NCBI GenBank assembly: GCA_015057115.1
Contig: SVEZ01000011.1
Span: 45,373 to 109,372, forward strand
Direction: 5' to 3'
Length of the DNA stretch: 64,000 bases
Source: Lachnospiraceae bacterium
GTDB lineage: Bacteria > Bacillota > Clostridia > Lachnospirales > Lachnospiraceae
The notes below the pieces were generated by a model. It made no database searches. It had not been told where the DNA came from and saw nothing but the letters and a program-made list of their open reading frames with translations. This document shows positions 43,679 through 51,488 of this stretch, in pieces (the stretch's first letter is position 1; every line of letters begins with the position of its first letter). The translations under genes were made by a program, and so were the position numbers.

Positions 43679-44194
43679 TTATTCTAATTTCCCGAAACGG
43701 ATTTCTTCCGGGGTGATAATCATATAGCTGTGGTCGCTGCCTTCCTTGGGGATGGATACGGAACCGGGATTCAGGTAGGTAAAGTCTCCACAATCTTCGT
43801 TGGCAGGCACATGGGTATGACCGTATAAAAGATAGGCACCCTTTACAAAGGGAAGGGGATTTGCTTTATTGATTACATGACCGTGAGTGGCGTAAATCAG
43901 CCTGTCCCCCACAGAAAGTACCATGTAATCTGCCAGAATCGGAAAATCTAACACCATCTGGTCTACCTCGCAGTCGCAGTTACCACGAACCGCTACAATT
44001 TTATCCTTGACGGAGTTTAGCATTTCGTATACCTTTGGTGGATCGTAGTCCTTTGGCAGGGCATTTCTTGGCCCGTGATACAAAAGATCCCCCAGTAAAA
44101 GCAGTTTATCAGCCTGCTCTTCATCCATTGCCTCCAATAATTTCTTACAATAATAAGCCGAACCGTGAATGTCCGACGCCACTAACCATTTCAT
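43679..44194 (-). CDS. yfcE: YfcE-type metallophosphodiesterase
   Basis: A 171-residue calcineurin-like phosphoesterase. Metal ligands are visible in DIHGS (Asp8, His10), GDLLYHG near 36, GNCD near 76, a THGHV near 108 and GHTHVP near 128. YfcE/MJ0936 members hydrolyse phosphodiesters; the physiological substrate is unclear. It lies 26 bp behind pepF on the same strand and is the last gene of that transcript. Confidence 0.93.
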   Translation of the reverse strand: MKWLVASDIHGSAYYCKKLLEAMDEEQADKLLLLGDLLYHGPRNALPKDYDPPKVYEMLNSVKDKIVAVRGNCDCEVDQMVLDFPILADYMVLSVGDRLIYATHGHVINKANPLPFVKGAYLLYGHTHVPANEDCGDFTYLNPGSVSIPKEGSDHSYMIITPEEIRFGKLE

Positions 44195-44220
44195 GGGCAG
44201 CCCCCTTTCTGTATTTGTGA

Positions 44221-46026
44221 TTATCCCAATTTTTCTGTGAGGTCGCAGATTTCGTCAATAATACCGCCGATATACGCAATGGTGTCAAGCAGTGGTGCAT
44301 CGGTGGTGATATCCACTTTTGCCAAAGCTGCAAGCTCCACCGGGGTAAGAGTGCCGCCGGCATCTAAAACCTTCTTCCAATCTTCCACAGCAGGAGCCCC
44401 TTCTTTTTCAATACGACGGGCAACCTGGGTTGCCACTGTAAGACCTGCGCTATAGGTGTAGGAATACAGACCCATATAGTAGTGGGGCTGGCGCATCCAG
44501 GTAAGCTCGGCCCCTTCGTTGATTTCAACCGCATCGCCCCAGAATTTGTGGAGGGTATCTGCCATAATCTTGCTTAAAACCTCTGCAGTAACACTTTCGC
44601 CGGCATCAATCATGCGATAAACTTCACGCTGATAGTAAGCCTCAATAAAGTGGGTTACAAAATTATGATAATAAGTATTATTGATAATGTTAGCCAGTAC
44701 CCAGCGTTTGAAGCGAAGGTCTTCGCTGGTGGTCTTTAAGTAGTTTGCAAGTAACAGTTCATTCATGGTAGAAGGTGCTTCCACAAAATAGGTGGAAACA
44801 TCCGTGTCAAAAATGGATTGCTTGCTGTTGCAACGTTTGAAATGTCCTGCATGTCCAAGTTCGTGAGCTAAAGTGAATACGTCTGACATTTTAGCATTCC
44901 AGGACAGCAGAATATAGGAGTTGATTCCGTACGGAGAAGAACAAAATCCGCCGGTACATTTTCCTTTGTTCTGAGCAAAATCAATCCAGCGATCCCGGTA
45001 TGCTTCATGCACCATATCCACATAATCCTGCCCCAAGACAGAGAGTGCTTTTGCAATGGTTTCTTCCGATTCTTCGATGGTTACGGAAGGGGTAAAGCCG
45101 GGGTCCAAGGGAAGCTTCAAGTCTGCAAAGGTCATTTTGTCAAGACCGTGCACCTTTTGGATCAATTTAGCGTATTTTCTCATATGAGGCGCCAGTTTTT
45201 CCATTATTAAATCTATCTGGCGGTTGTACAGGCTTCTATCCACGTGTTGTGGGAATAACAGATAATCGAAAACAGAAACGTGACCGGTTAAGCCGGACAT
45301 AATTTTTTCCTTCTGAACCTGTGTCTGATAAGCAGCGGCAGTGCTGTTTTCATATTGTTTTAATTTCTTTGAAAAAGCGGTAAAAGCACCGCGACGAACT
45401 GCGGTATTTTCTTCATACTCGTAGTTGTTTTCAAATAAAGTATAGCCTAAAGGATAGGACTTGCCATCCACTTCAAAATTCTCAAACTGGATATCTGCCA
45501 GCTTCATAGTGTTATAAAGGGTATAAGGAGATCCCAAAGTAGGGGATAATGCGGCTACCACACGTTCGGCTTCCTTGTGCATCAAATGGGGTTTGTAGCG
45601 AAGGACCTCTTTTAAGTGGTGGCGGGTGGTTTCCTCTTTTTCCATGGCTTCCTTAATAACAGCCTCCGGCTGCTCCGGAATTTCACACTCGATAAAGGTG
45701 AGGCGGGAGTAGCAGTCCGAAATAACTGTGCTCACCTTGCTGTTTAGCTGCTGCAGGGCGGTATCGTAATAATCCACTTCCGCACCAAGACTGGCATAGG
45801 CATTGGTTAATATGGATAAGCGAATGATTTCTCCGTAATCCTTTAAACAGGTAATAATATTGTCGGCGGTGGTAAGCTTTCCCTGATAGGTCCTGCAGAC
45901 CTTATCCGTCAGTTCTTTAAGCTTTTCAACATCAGCAAGCATGGCTTCTTTGTCTTTGTAAATCAAGGAAAGATCCCAGGTTTCTTTTACCGGAACATCT
46001 TTTCTGGAAAGTAATTCTTTTTGCAT
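44221..46026 (-). CDS. pepF: Oligoendopeptidase F
   Basis: A 601-residue M3-family zinc peptidase of the usual length. The catalytic motif LAHELGHAGHF has its HExxH at about residue 388, and the third ligand Glu lies in FVEAPSTMNE about 27 residues later. The N-terminal half is the helical oligopeptidase domain. It cuts short peptides in the cytoplasm for recycling. The ATG follows AAGGAG; a strong promoter is about 60 bp upstream. Confidence 0.96.
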   Translation of the reverse strand: MQKELLSRKDVPVKETWDLSLIYKDKEAMLADVEKLKELTDKVCRTYQGKLTTADNIITCLKDYGEIIRLSILTNAYASLGAEVDYYDTALQQLNSKVSTVISDCYSRLTFIECEIPEQPEAVIKEAMEKEETTRHHLKEVLRYKPHLMHKEAERVVAALSPTLGSPYTLYNTMKLADIQFENFEVDGKSYPLGYTLFENNYEYEENTAVRRGAFTAFSKKLKQYENSTAAAYQTQVQKEKIMSGLTGHVSVFDYLLFPQHVDRSLYNRQIDLIMEKLAPHMRKYAKLIQKVHGLDKMTFADLKLPLDPGFTPSVTIEESEETIAKALSVLGQDYVDMVHEAYRDRWIDFAQNKGKCTGGFCSSPYGINSYILLSWNAKMSDVFTLAHELGHAGHFKRCNSKQSIFDTDVSTYFVEAPSTMNELLLANYLKTTSEDLRFKRWVLANIINNTYYHNFVTHFIEAYYQREVYRMIDAGESVTAEVLSKIMADTLHKFWGDAVEINEGAELTWMRQPHYYMGLYSYTYSAGLTVATQVARRIEKEGAPAVEDWKKVLDAGGTLTPVELAALAKVDITTDAPLLDTIAYIGGIIDEICDLTEKLG

Positions 46027-46081
46027 GATTTTTTCTCCTTATCCTATTTTTTTACTGAAAACTTTCTCTCAGTCGTTTAAA

Positions 46082-46110
46082 ATTATATCAAAAGAAAGAT
46101 TGAAAAGCAA
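46082..46110 (-). promoter_or_regulatory. Sigma-A-type promoter of pepF
   Basis: On the minus strand TTGCTT (46110-46105) and perfect TATAAT (46087-46082) with a 17-bp spacer. Its -35 abuts the -35 of the divergent promoter. Confidence 0.75.
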
Positions 46111-46139
46111 TTGCTATGCACACTGACAAATGTTAAAAT
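46111..46139 (+). promoter_or_regulatory. Sigma-A-type promoter of the amino-acid transporter operon
   Basis: TTGCTA at 46111 and TAAAAT at 46134 with a 17-bp spacer. A start near 46146 argues for translation from the ATG at 46175, because the TTG at 46154 would leave only eight bases of leader. The two divergent -35 boxes form the palindrome AGCAATTGCT. Confidence 0.7.
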
Positions 46140-46174
46140 ATAGGTGTTGACCTTTGAGAAAGTGGGATAGATTT

Positions 46175-46837
46175 ATGAGTGAACGAGTAGTAGAAATTTT
46201 GGCGGATTCTTTTTTGAAAATCCTGGTTCCGGGACTTCAGATGACCATTCCGCTGACAATTTTATCTTTTGCTTTTGCCCTGGTAATTGCGGTAACGGTA
46301 GCATTGATTCAATATGCCAATATTCCGGTGTTGAAGCAAATAGCCCGGATTTATATCTGGATTATCCGGGGAACGCCCCTTTTGGTACAGTTGTTTGTGG
46401 TATTTTTCGGACTGCCGAATCTGGGAATTTTATTGGATCCTTTTCCGGCGGCGGTAATTGTTTTTGCCCTAAATACCGGTGCTTACGATGCGGAGACCAT
46501 CAGAGCGGCGCTGGAGTCGGTGCCTAAGGGACAGTTGGAGGCAGGATACTGCGTGGGAATGAGCTATTTGCAGATTATCCGTCGGATTATTTTGCCCCAG
46601 GCTTTTAAAACCGCATTTCCAACTTTGTCCAATTCCTTGATAGCGTTGGTAAAAGATACCTCTCTGGCTGCAAATATTACCTGCGTGGAGATGTTTATGG
46701 CAACCCAGCGGATTGTGGCAAGAACATATGAAGCCTTGGCATTGTATCTGGAAGTGGCTTTTATTTATCTGATGTTTTGCACCATTCTGACCTGGTTGCA
46801 GGCTTACGGTGAGAAGCGGATTGGCAGCTATGATTAG
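46175..46837 (+). CDS. Amino-acid ABC transporter permease (His/Glu/Gln/Cys family)
   Basis: A 220-residue membrane protein with about five helices. The cytoplasmic EAA loop, which contacts the ATPase, is seen as EAGYCVGMSYLQIIRRIILPQAF near residues 126-150, and the N-terminal TIPLTILSFAFAL and RGTPLLVQLFVVFFG stretches are typical of polar amino-acid importers. Three genes follow in permease-ATPase-binding protein order. Ribosome binding is weak (GTGGGA). The linked mtn and luxS genes make a sulfur amino acid a plausible substrate, but this is inferred. Confidence 0.9.
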   Translation: MSERVVEILADSFLKILVPGLQMTIPLTILSFAFALVIAVTVALIQYANIPVLKQIARIYIWIIRGTPLLVQLFVVFFGLPNLGILLDPFPAAVIVFALNTGAYDAETIRAALESVPKGQLEAGYCVGMSYLQIIRRIILPQAFKTAFPTLSNSLIALVKDTSLAANITCVEMFMATQRIVARTYEALALYLEVAFIYLMFCTILTWLQAYGEKRIGSYD

Positions 46838-46846
46838 GAGGGCATT

Positions 46847-47584
46847 ATGTTAGAGATAAAGAATATTGCAAAGTCCTTCGGTAACCTGGAAGTATTGAAG
46901 GATGTATCGCTAAAAGTGGAAAAGGGCGATGTTATCGCTATTTTGGGCTCCAGTGGTTCAGGAAAGACCACTTTGCTTCGGTGCATGAATTTTCTGGAGC
47001 ATGCGGATGGAGGCACCATGATTTTTGATGGAGAAGAAATCAATCTGTCTTCCATACACAAGAAAGATGTGCTGCGGCTTCGAAAGAAGACGGCATTTGT
47101 ATTCCAGAACTACAATTTGTTCCGGAACAAAACCGCCTTGGAAAATGTTATGGAGGGACTGGTAACAGCCAGGAAAGTTCCGAAGGAACAGGCAAGACAA
47201 AAGGCGTTGCAGATGCTTGAAAAAGTGGGAATGGCGGATAGAAAGGATCATTATCCCCATCAATTATCCGGCGGACAGCAGCAGCGTGTTGCCATAGCCA
47301 GAGCATTGGCCACGGATCCGGAGATAATTTATTTTGACGAGCCTACTTCGGCATTGGATCCGGAACTTATCGGTGAGGTTTTATCCGTTATCCGGAAACT
47401 GGCAGAAGAAGGTATGACCATGCTGGTGGTAACACATGAAATTCCGTTTGCCCGCAATGTGGCAAATAAGGTGATTTTCATGGAGAACGGTGTGGTGTTG
47501 GAAGAAGGGGAGGCGGAAGAATTTTTCGCAAATCCCAAACAGGAGCGTACAAGGTCATTTTTACAGACCATTGCACATGTTTAA
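46847..47584 (+). CDS. Amino-acid ABC transporter ATP-binding protein
   Basis: A 245-residue ATPase of the GlnQ group. Walker A GSSGSGKTT lies near residue 35, the Q-loop in VFQNYNLF near 84, the signature LSGGQQQR near 139, Walker B IIYFDEPTSALDP near 160 and the switch His in VVTHE near 193. It powers the preceding permease; nine bases separate the two genes. Confidence 0.95.
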   Translation: MLEIKNIAKSFGNLEVLKDVSLKVEKGDVIAILGSSGSGKTTLLRCMNFLEHADGGTMIFDGEEINLSSIHKKDVLRLRKKTAFVFQNYNLFRNKTALENVMEGLVTARKVPKEQARQKALQMLEKVGMADRKDHYPHQLSGGQQQRVAIARALATDPEIIYFDEPTSALDPELIGEVLSVIRKLAEEGMTMLVVTHEIPFARNVANKVIFMENGVVLEEGEAEEFFANPKQERTRSFLQTIAHV

Positions 47585-47627
47585 TCATATTGTAAAATAT
47601 GATGCACAATTTTAAGGAGGAAGAAAC

Positions 47628-48458
47628 ATGAGGAGAGGAATTAAATTTTTAACACTGGCAACTGTGCTTTTATTGGGTGCATTTTGTTTAAGCGCTTGTG
47701 GAAGCCAAAAGGAAAAAAGTGCAGATGGCAAGAAGGAAGAGGCCACGGAACTTTTGGAACAGATTAAAGAAAGAGGCACTATCATTGTAGCAACGGAAGG
47801 AACCTGGGCGCCATGGACTTATCACGACAAAGATGATAAGCTGGTGGGCTTTGACGTGGAAGTTGCGGAAAAGATTGCAGAGAAGCTGGGTGTGAAAGCG
47901 GAATTCGTAGAAGTAGAATGGGATGGCATTTTTGCCGGTATTGATTCCGGCCGATATGACATTACCTGTAACGGTGTGGAAATCGATGAAGAGCGTGCCA
48001 GAAAGTACAACTTCTCAGATGCCTATGCTTACATGAAGACAGCGCTTATCGTGAAAGATGATAATGAAGAGATTAAGACCTTTGATGATTTAAAGGGTAA
48101 GAAGACGGCCAATACATTGCAGAGTACCTACGCTAAGTTAGGGGAAAAATACGGGGCAGAAGTTACCGGCGTGGATGATTTGATTCAGACCATTCAGCTT
48201 TTAACCGACGGACGTGTGGACGCCACTTTAAACGCAGAGGTTTCCTACTATGACTATATGAAGGAGCATCCGGATGCAGGTATTAAGATTGCCGCACTTT
48301 ATGAAGAAGCATCCGAGGTTGCTATTCCGGTGCGTGCCGGCGAAGAGAACCAGAGCTTTGTGGATGCGGTGAACAAAGCCATTAAAGAGCTTTCAGAAGA
48401 AGGAGTTTTAACTGAACTTTCCAACAAGTATTTTGGAAGTGATATTACACAGAAATAA
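47628..48458 (+). CDS. Amino-acid ABC transporter substrate-binding lipoprotein
   Basis: A 276-residue lipoprotein with signal peptide ending in the lipobox LSAC (Cys24). The mature part is a family 3 solute-binding protein (GTIIVATEGTWAPWTYHD near 48, LVGFDVEVAEKIAEKLG near 72, ELSNKYFG near the C-terminus). It binds the amino acid outside the membrane and hands it to the permease. AAGGAGG lies at good distance from its ATG. Ligand specificity cannot be read with confidence. Confidence 0.93.
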   Translation: MRRGIKFLTLATVLLLGAFCLSACGSQKEKSADGKKEEATELLEQIKERGTIIVATEGTWAPWTYHDKDDKLVGFDVEVAEKIAEKLGVKAEFVEVEWDGIFAGIDSGRYDITCNGVEIDEERARKYNFSDAYAYMKTALIVKDDNEEIKTFDDLKGKKTANTLQSTYAKLGEKYGAEVTGVDDLIQTIQLLTDGRVDATLNAEVSYYDYMKEHPDAGIKIAALYEEASEVAIPVRAGEENQSFVDAVNKAIKELSEEGVLTELSNKYFGSDITQK

Positions 48459-48478
48459 AGAAGCAAGGAGGATTTACT

Positions 48479-49174
48479 TTGATCGGAATTATCGGAGCCA
48501 TGGATGTGGAAGTGGCAAAGTTGAAAGAGCAGATGACAGAGGTGGAAGTCACCCAAAAGGCCGGAAGAGAATACGTAAAAGGTATTTTAAACGGTGCAGA
48601 GGTTGTGGTAGTACAGGCAGGTGTTGGAAAGGTAAACGCCGCAGGCTGTACCCAGTGCCTGATTGACACCTATCATGTGGATTATGTAATCAATACGGGA
48701 ATTGCCGGATCTTTGCAGGCGAAGATTGATATTGGAGATGTAGTGCTGGCTACCGATGCGGTGGAGCATGACATGCAGGCAGTTGCTTTTGGCTATCCTT
48801 TGGGACAGATACCGGGAATGAAGGTATTTTCCTTCGAGGCAGATGAAGCCTTGCGTAAGATTGCAAAAGAAAGCTGTGAAAAAGTGAATCCGGACATCCA
48901 TGTCTATGAAGGACGTGTGCTTACAGGAGACGAGTTTGTTTCCGGTGATGAAAAGAAAAAATGGCTGGTTGACACCTTTGGTGGTTACTGTACCGAAATG
49001 GAAGGTGCCGCCATTGCCCATACCGCATATCTGAATGAAGTCCCGTTTTTGATTGTGCGGGCAATTTCCGATAAGGCAGATAATAGTGCCCATGAAGATT
49101 ATCCAACCTTCGAGAAGAAGGCAGTGGAGCATTCCGTGCGCCTGATTATGGAATTGGCAGGAAGATTGCAGTAA
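48479..49174 (+). CDS. mtnN: 5'-methylthioadenosine/S-adenosylhomocysteine nucleosidase
   Basis: A 231-residue nucleosidase that cuts adenine from methylthioadenosine and S-adenosylhomocysteine. It starts with TTG about nine nt after AAGGAGG (IGIIGAMDVEVAKLKEQM). GVGKVNAAGCTQ near 43, TGDEFVSGDEKK near 145 and the EMEGAAIAH ligand motif near 172 plus the catalytic Asp in ISDKADN near 195 are conserved. It supplies S-ribosylhomocysteine to LuxS, encoded next. Confidence 0.96.
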   Translation: MIGIIGAMDVEVAKLKEQMTEVEVTQKAGREYVKGILNGAEVVVVQAGVGKVNAAGCTQCLIDTYHVDYVINTGIAGSLQAKIDIGDVVLATDAVEHDMQAVAFGYPLGQIPGMKVFSFEADEALRKIAKESCEKVNPDIHVYEGRVLTGDEFVSGDEKKKWLVDTFGGYCTEMEGAAIAHTAYLNEVPFLIVRAISDKADNSAHEDYPTFEKKAVEHSVRLIMELAGRLQ

Positions 49175-49211
49175 TATTCCGGCAGATGGCGGTTAATTGA
49201 AGGAGAACAAT

Positions 49212-49691
49212 ATGGAAAAAATTGCAAGTTTTACAGTGAATCATCTGACACTGTTGCCGGGAGTTTATGTATCCCGGAAGGATCATGTGGGAAGCGAGGT
49301 AATCACTACCTTCGATATTCGCATGACGCGGCCTAATTTTGAGCCGGTAATGAATACGGCAGAAATGCATGCCATGGAGCATTTGGGGGCTACGTTCTTA
49401 AGAAATCACAAAGAATTTGGCGAAAAATGCATTTATTTTGGCCCTATGGGTTGTCGTACCGGATTTTATCTGCTTTTGGCGGGAGATTATGAGTCAAAAG
49501 ATATTGTTGACCTGTTGGTGGAGCTTTTTACCTTTATGAAGGATTATGAGGGAGAAATTCCGGGGGCTGCAGCCAGAGACTGCGGAAACTATCTGGATTT
49601 GAATCTGCCTATGGCAAAATATCTTGCAAAAAAATATTTAGAAGAGGTTTTAACCGGGATTACTAAGGAGCGGCTAACGTATCCCGAGTAG
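49212..49691 (+). CDS. luxS: S-ribosylhomocysteine lyase
   Basis: A 159-residue metalloenzyme that splits S-ribosylhomocysteine into homocysteine and the AI-2 precursor DPD. Metal ligands are His53 and His57 of the HAMEH motif and Cys124 in ARDCGNY; catalytic Glu56 and Cys81 (GPMGCRTGFY) are intact. The ATG at 49212 follows AAGGAGAAC. It completes the activated methyl cycle begun by mtnN and can produce an interspecies signal. Its end is close to the start of the next gene. Confidence 0.96.
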   Translation: MEKIASFTVNHLTLLPGVYVSRKDHVGSEVITTFDIRMTRPNFEPVMNTAEMHAMEHLGATFLRNHKEFGEKCIYFGPMGCRTGFYLLLAGDYESKDIVDLLVELFTFMKDYEGEIPGAAARDCGNYLDLNLPMAKYLAKKYLEEVLTGITKERLTYPE

Positions 49692-49726
49692 TGCGGATAA
49701 AGCATAGAAAATTTGGAGGTATACAA

Positions 49727-50980
49727 ATGGGAACAGAATTTGTAAAAGCACGTCGTGAGCGTGTGTTTGAGAAAATGGAGCAGGGCAGCATTGCCGTGAT
49801 CTATTCTGGGGTAGAGGTGCACATGAGTGAGGATGCTTATCTTCATTTTGAGGTAAGCAAGAACTTCCGTTATCTGACGGATATTGCCAGAGATCATATG
49901 ATTCTTGTGCTGGATAAGAGCGGTGAGAAGCCGGAAACCTATCTTTTCATTGAGGAAGCAGATCCGAAGATGGAAAAATGGTTCGGAAAGAAGCTGACCA
50001 AGGAAGAAGCACAGGAAATCAGTGGAGTAGACCATGTATTGTATCTGGATTCCTTTAAGGGACGTATTGATTTCTGGATTACCAGACGTATGATTAAGGC
50101 GGCATATTTTGATTTGTACCGCCAGTCTTGCGAGGATATGCCGGATTACAATATGGTAAAAGCGAAAGAATTTGCAGACCTTTATCCGGGAGTTGCATTA
50201 AAGGATATCTACCCGATTCTCTCTTTAATGCGTATGACCAAGGATGGAGAAGAAGTAAAACGCATCCGCCATGCAGTGGATGTAACCCGTCAGGGCTTGG
50301 AAGAAGTAATGAAGCACTTAAAACCGGGCATGATGGAATATCAGGCGCAGGCTCGTTATGAATTCACCATCAAGAATCTGGGAGCAGAAGGCCCATCCTT
50401 CCCCACTATTGCAGGAAGCGGATTTAACGGAACTATGCTTCACTATGAAACCAACCATTGTGAGTGCAAGGACGGCACCTTATTGCTTTTAGACTTGGGA
50501 AGCAAGACGGAAGGTCTTTGCTCCGACATTACCAGAACCTATCCGGTAAACGGAAAATACACAGACAGACAGAAGGAAATTTACAATATTGTACTGGCAG
50601 CCAATGAGCGGGTATGCAAAGAGGCAAAACCGGGAGTTACAACCAGAGAATTAAACGATATCTGTAAAGAAGAACTGGCAGCGGGATTAAAGAGAATTGG
50701 TCTTATCAAAGAGGATAGCGAATTGGATAAGTACTACATGCACGGCGTATCCCATATGATGGGTTACGATGTACATGACTGTACCCATGTGGATGGACTG
50801 AAGCTTCAGCCGGGATATGTTCTTACCAACGAACCGGGTATCTACATTGATGAAGAAGCCATCGGAATCCGTATCGAAGACGATCTTCTTATTACCGAGA
50901 ACGGATGCGAAGTACTTTCCAAAGATATTATTAAGAAGCCGGAAGAGATTGAGGCATTTATGGAGAAGTACAACAAGTAA
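49727..50980 (+). CDS. M24-family Xaa-Pro aminopeptidase
   Basis: A 417-residue protein. I use the ATG at 49727 after TTGGAGGTA; the longer frame begins inside the luxS stop. Residues 1-165 are the aminopeptidase P N-terminal domain. The pita-bread catalytic domain has the metal ligands Asp in LLLDLGSK and CSDITRTYP, His in HGVSHMMGYDVHD, and Glu in LTNEPGIY and GIRIEDD. It removes an N-terminal residue before proline. It is transcribed in the direction of luxS and is followed by a 500-bp noncoding region. Confidence 0.93.
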   Translation: MGTEFVKARRERVFEKMEQGSIAVIYSGVEVHMSEDAYLHFEVSKNFRYLTDIARDHMILVLDKSGEKPETYLFIEEADPKMEKWFGKKLTKEEAQEISGVDHVLYLDSFKGRIDFWITRRMIKAAYFDLYRQSCEDMPDYNMVKAKEFADLYPGVALKDIYPILSLMRMTKDGEEVKRIRHAVDVTRQGLEEVMKHLKPGMMEYQAQARYEFTIKNLGAEGPSFPTIAGSGFNGTMLHYETNHCECKDGTLLLLDLGSKTEGLCSDITRTYPVNGKYTDRQKEIYNIVLAANERVCKEAKPGVTTRELNDICKEELAAGLKRIGLIKEDSELDKYYMHGVSHMMGYDVHDCTHVDGLKLQPGYVLTNEPGIYIDEEAIGIRIEDDLLITENGCEVLSKDIIKKPEEIEAFMEKYNK

Positions 50981-50997
50981 ATCTGAAGGTATAATTT

Positions 50998-51166
50998 GCG
51001 AAATCTCTATATTCCGATGGGCGAGCGCTTTCGCTCAGTTGCCGACGTAACGGTACATAAAAGGAACGTCTGACGCCCAAGCTTGATAAATCGGCTTGGC
51101 ACGCCAGCCGTTCCTTTAAGTACCGACGTCGACAAAAGTCGCCCATCCGGAATATAGAGCTTTCAC
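50998..51166 (+). repeat. Structured palindromic element, copy 2
   Basis: Outer arms CTCTATATTCCGATGGGC (51005) and GCCCATCCGGAATATAGAG (51141) pair over 18 bp with one bulge. A side hairpin GAGCGCTTTCGCTC is at 51023. Core arms GACGTAACGGTACATAAAAG (51044) and CTTTAAGTACCGACGTC (51114) pair with the same two-base bulge as copy 1, and a further stem (CCAAGC / GCTTGG) caps the loop. The outer arms differ in sequence from those of the other copies. Confidence 0.85.
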
Positions 51167-51267
51167 AATAGCGTACCTCCACATTCATTCGTGGAATAAG
51201 GGCTGGTGTTCACGTTAAGCGTAGCTGTGGAGGCAACAGATGCTGCGAACGATTTGTAGCATAGAAC

Positions 51268-51406
51268 GTAAGGGCTGTATTATTCATTAGCAGGACATTT
51301 AGGAACGTCGGTACTTAGGAGTAGGGTGGGAAGCAACCTACTCCTTATGTACCGCTACGTTCCTAGTTGAGCGAGAGCGCTCCTGCGTTGAATAATGCAG
51401 CCATTA
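51268..51406 (-). repeat. Structured palindromic element, copy 3 (reverse orientation)
   Basis: Outer arms GGCTGTATTATTCA (51273) and TGAATAATGCAGCC (51389) pair over 14 bp with one G-U. Core arms AGGAACGTCGGTACTTAGG (51301) and CCTTATGTACCGCTACGTTC (51343) are the reverse of copies 1 and 2. The side hairpin GAGCGAGAGCGCTC (51369) is again next to the core, on the expected side for the inverted orientation. Between copy 2 and copy 3 (51167-51267) no gene was seen, only a CCTCCACA/TGTGGAGG inverted pair. Confidence 0.82.
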
Positions 51407-51419
51407 CAATATTTGCCAC

Positions 51420-51460
51420 TGAGCGAGAGCGCTCCTACGTTGAAGCATACAGCTTGTAAA
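51420..51460 (-). repeat. Partial copy of the palindromic element's flank
   Basis: GAGCGAGAGCGCTCCTACGTTGAA repeats 51369-51392 with one change, 52 bp downstream, but no core arms follow. It looks like a fragment or internal duplication of copy 3, ending 28 bp before addB. Confidence 0.7.
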
Positions 51461-51488
51461 ATATTCACAAGAAAGTAGGAGATTGTAT

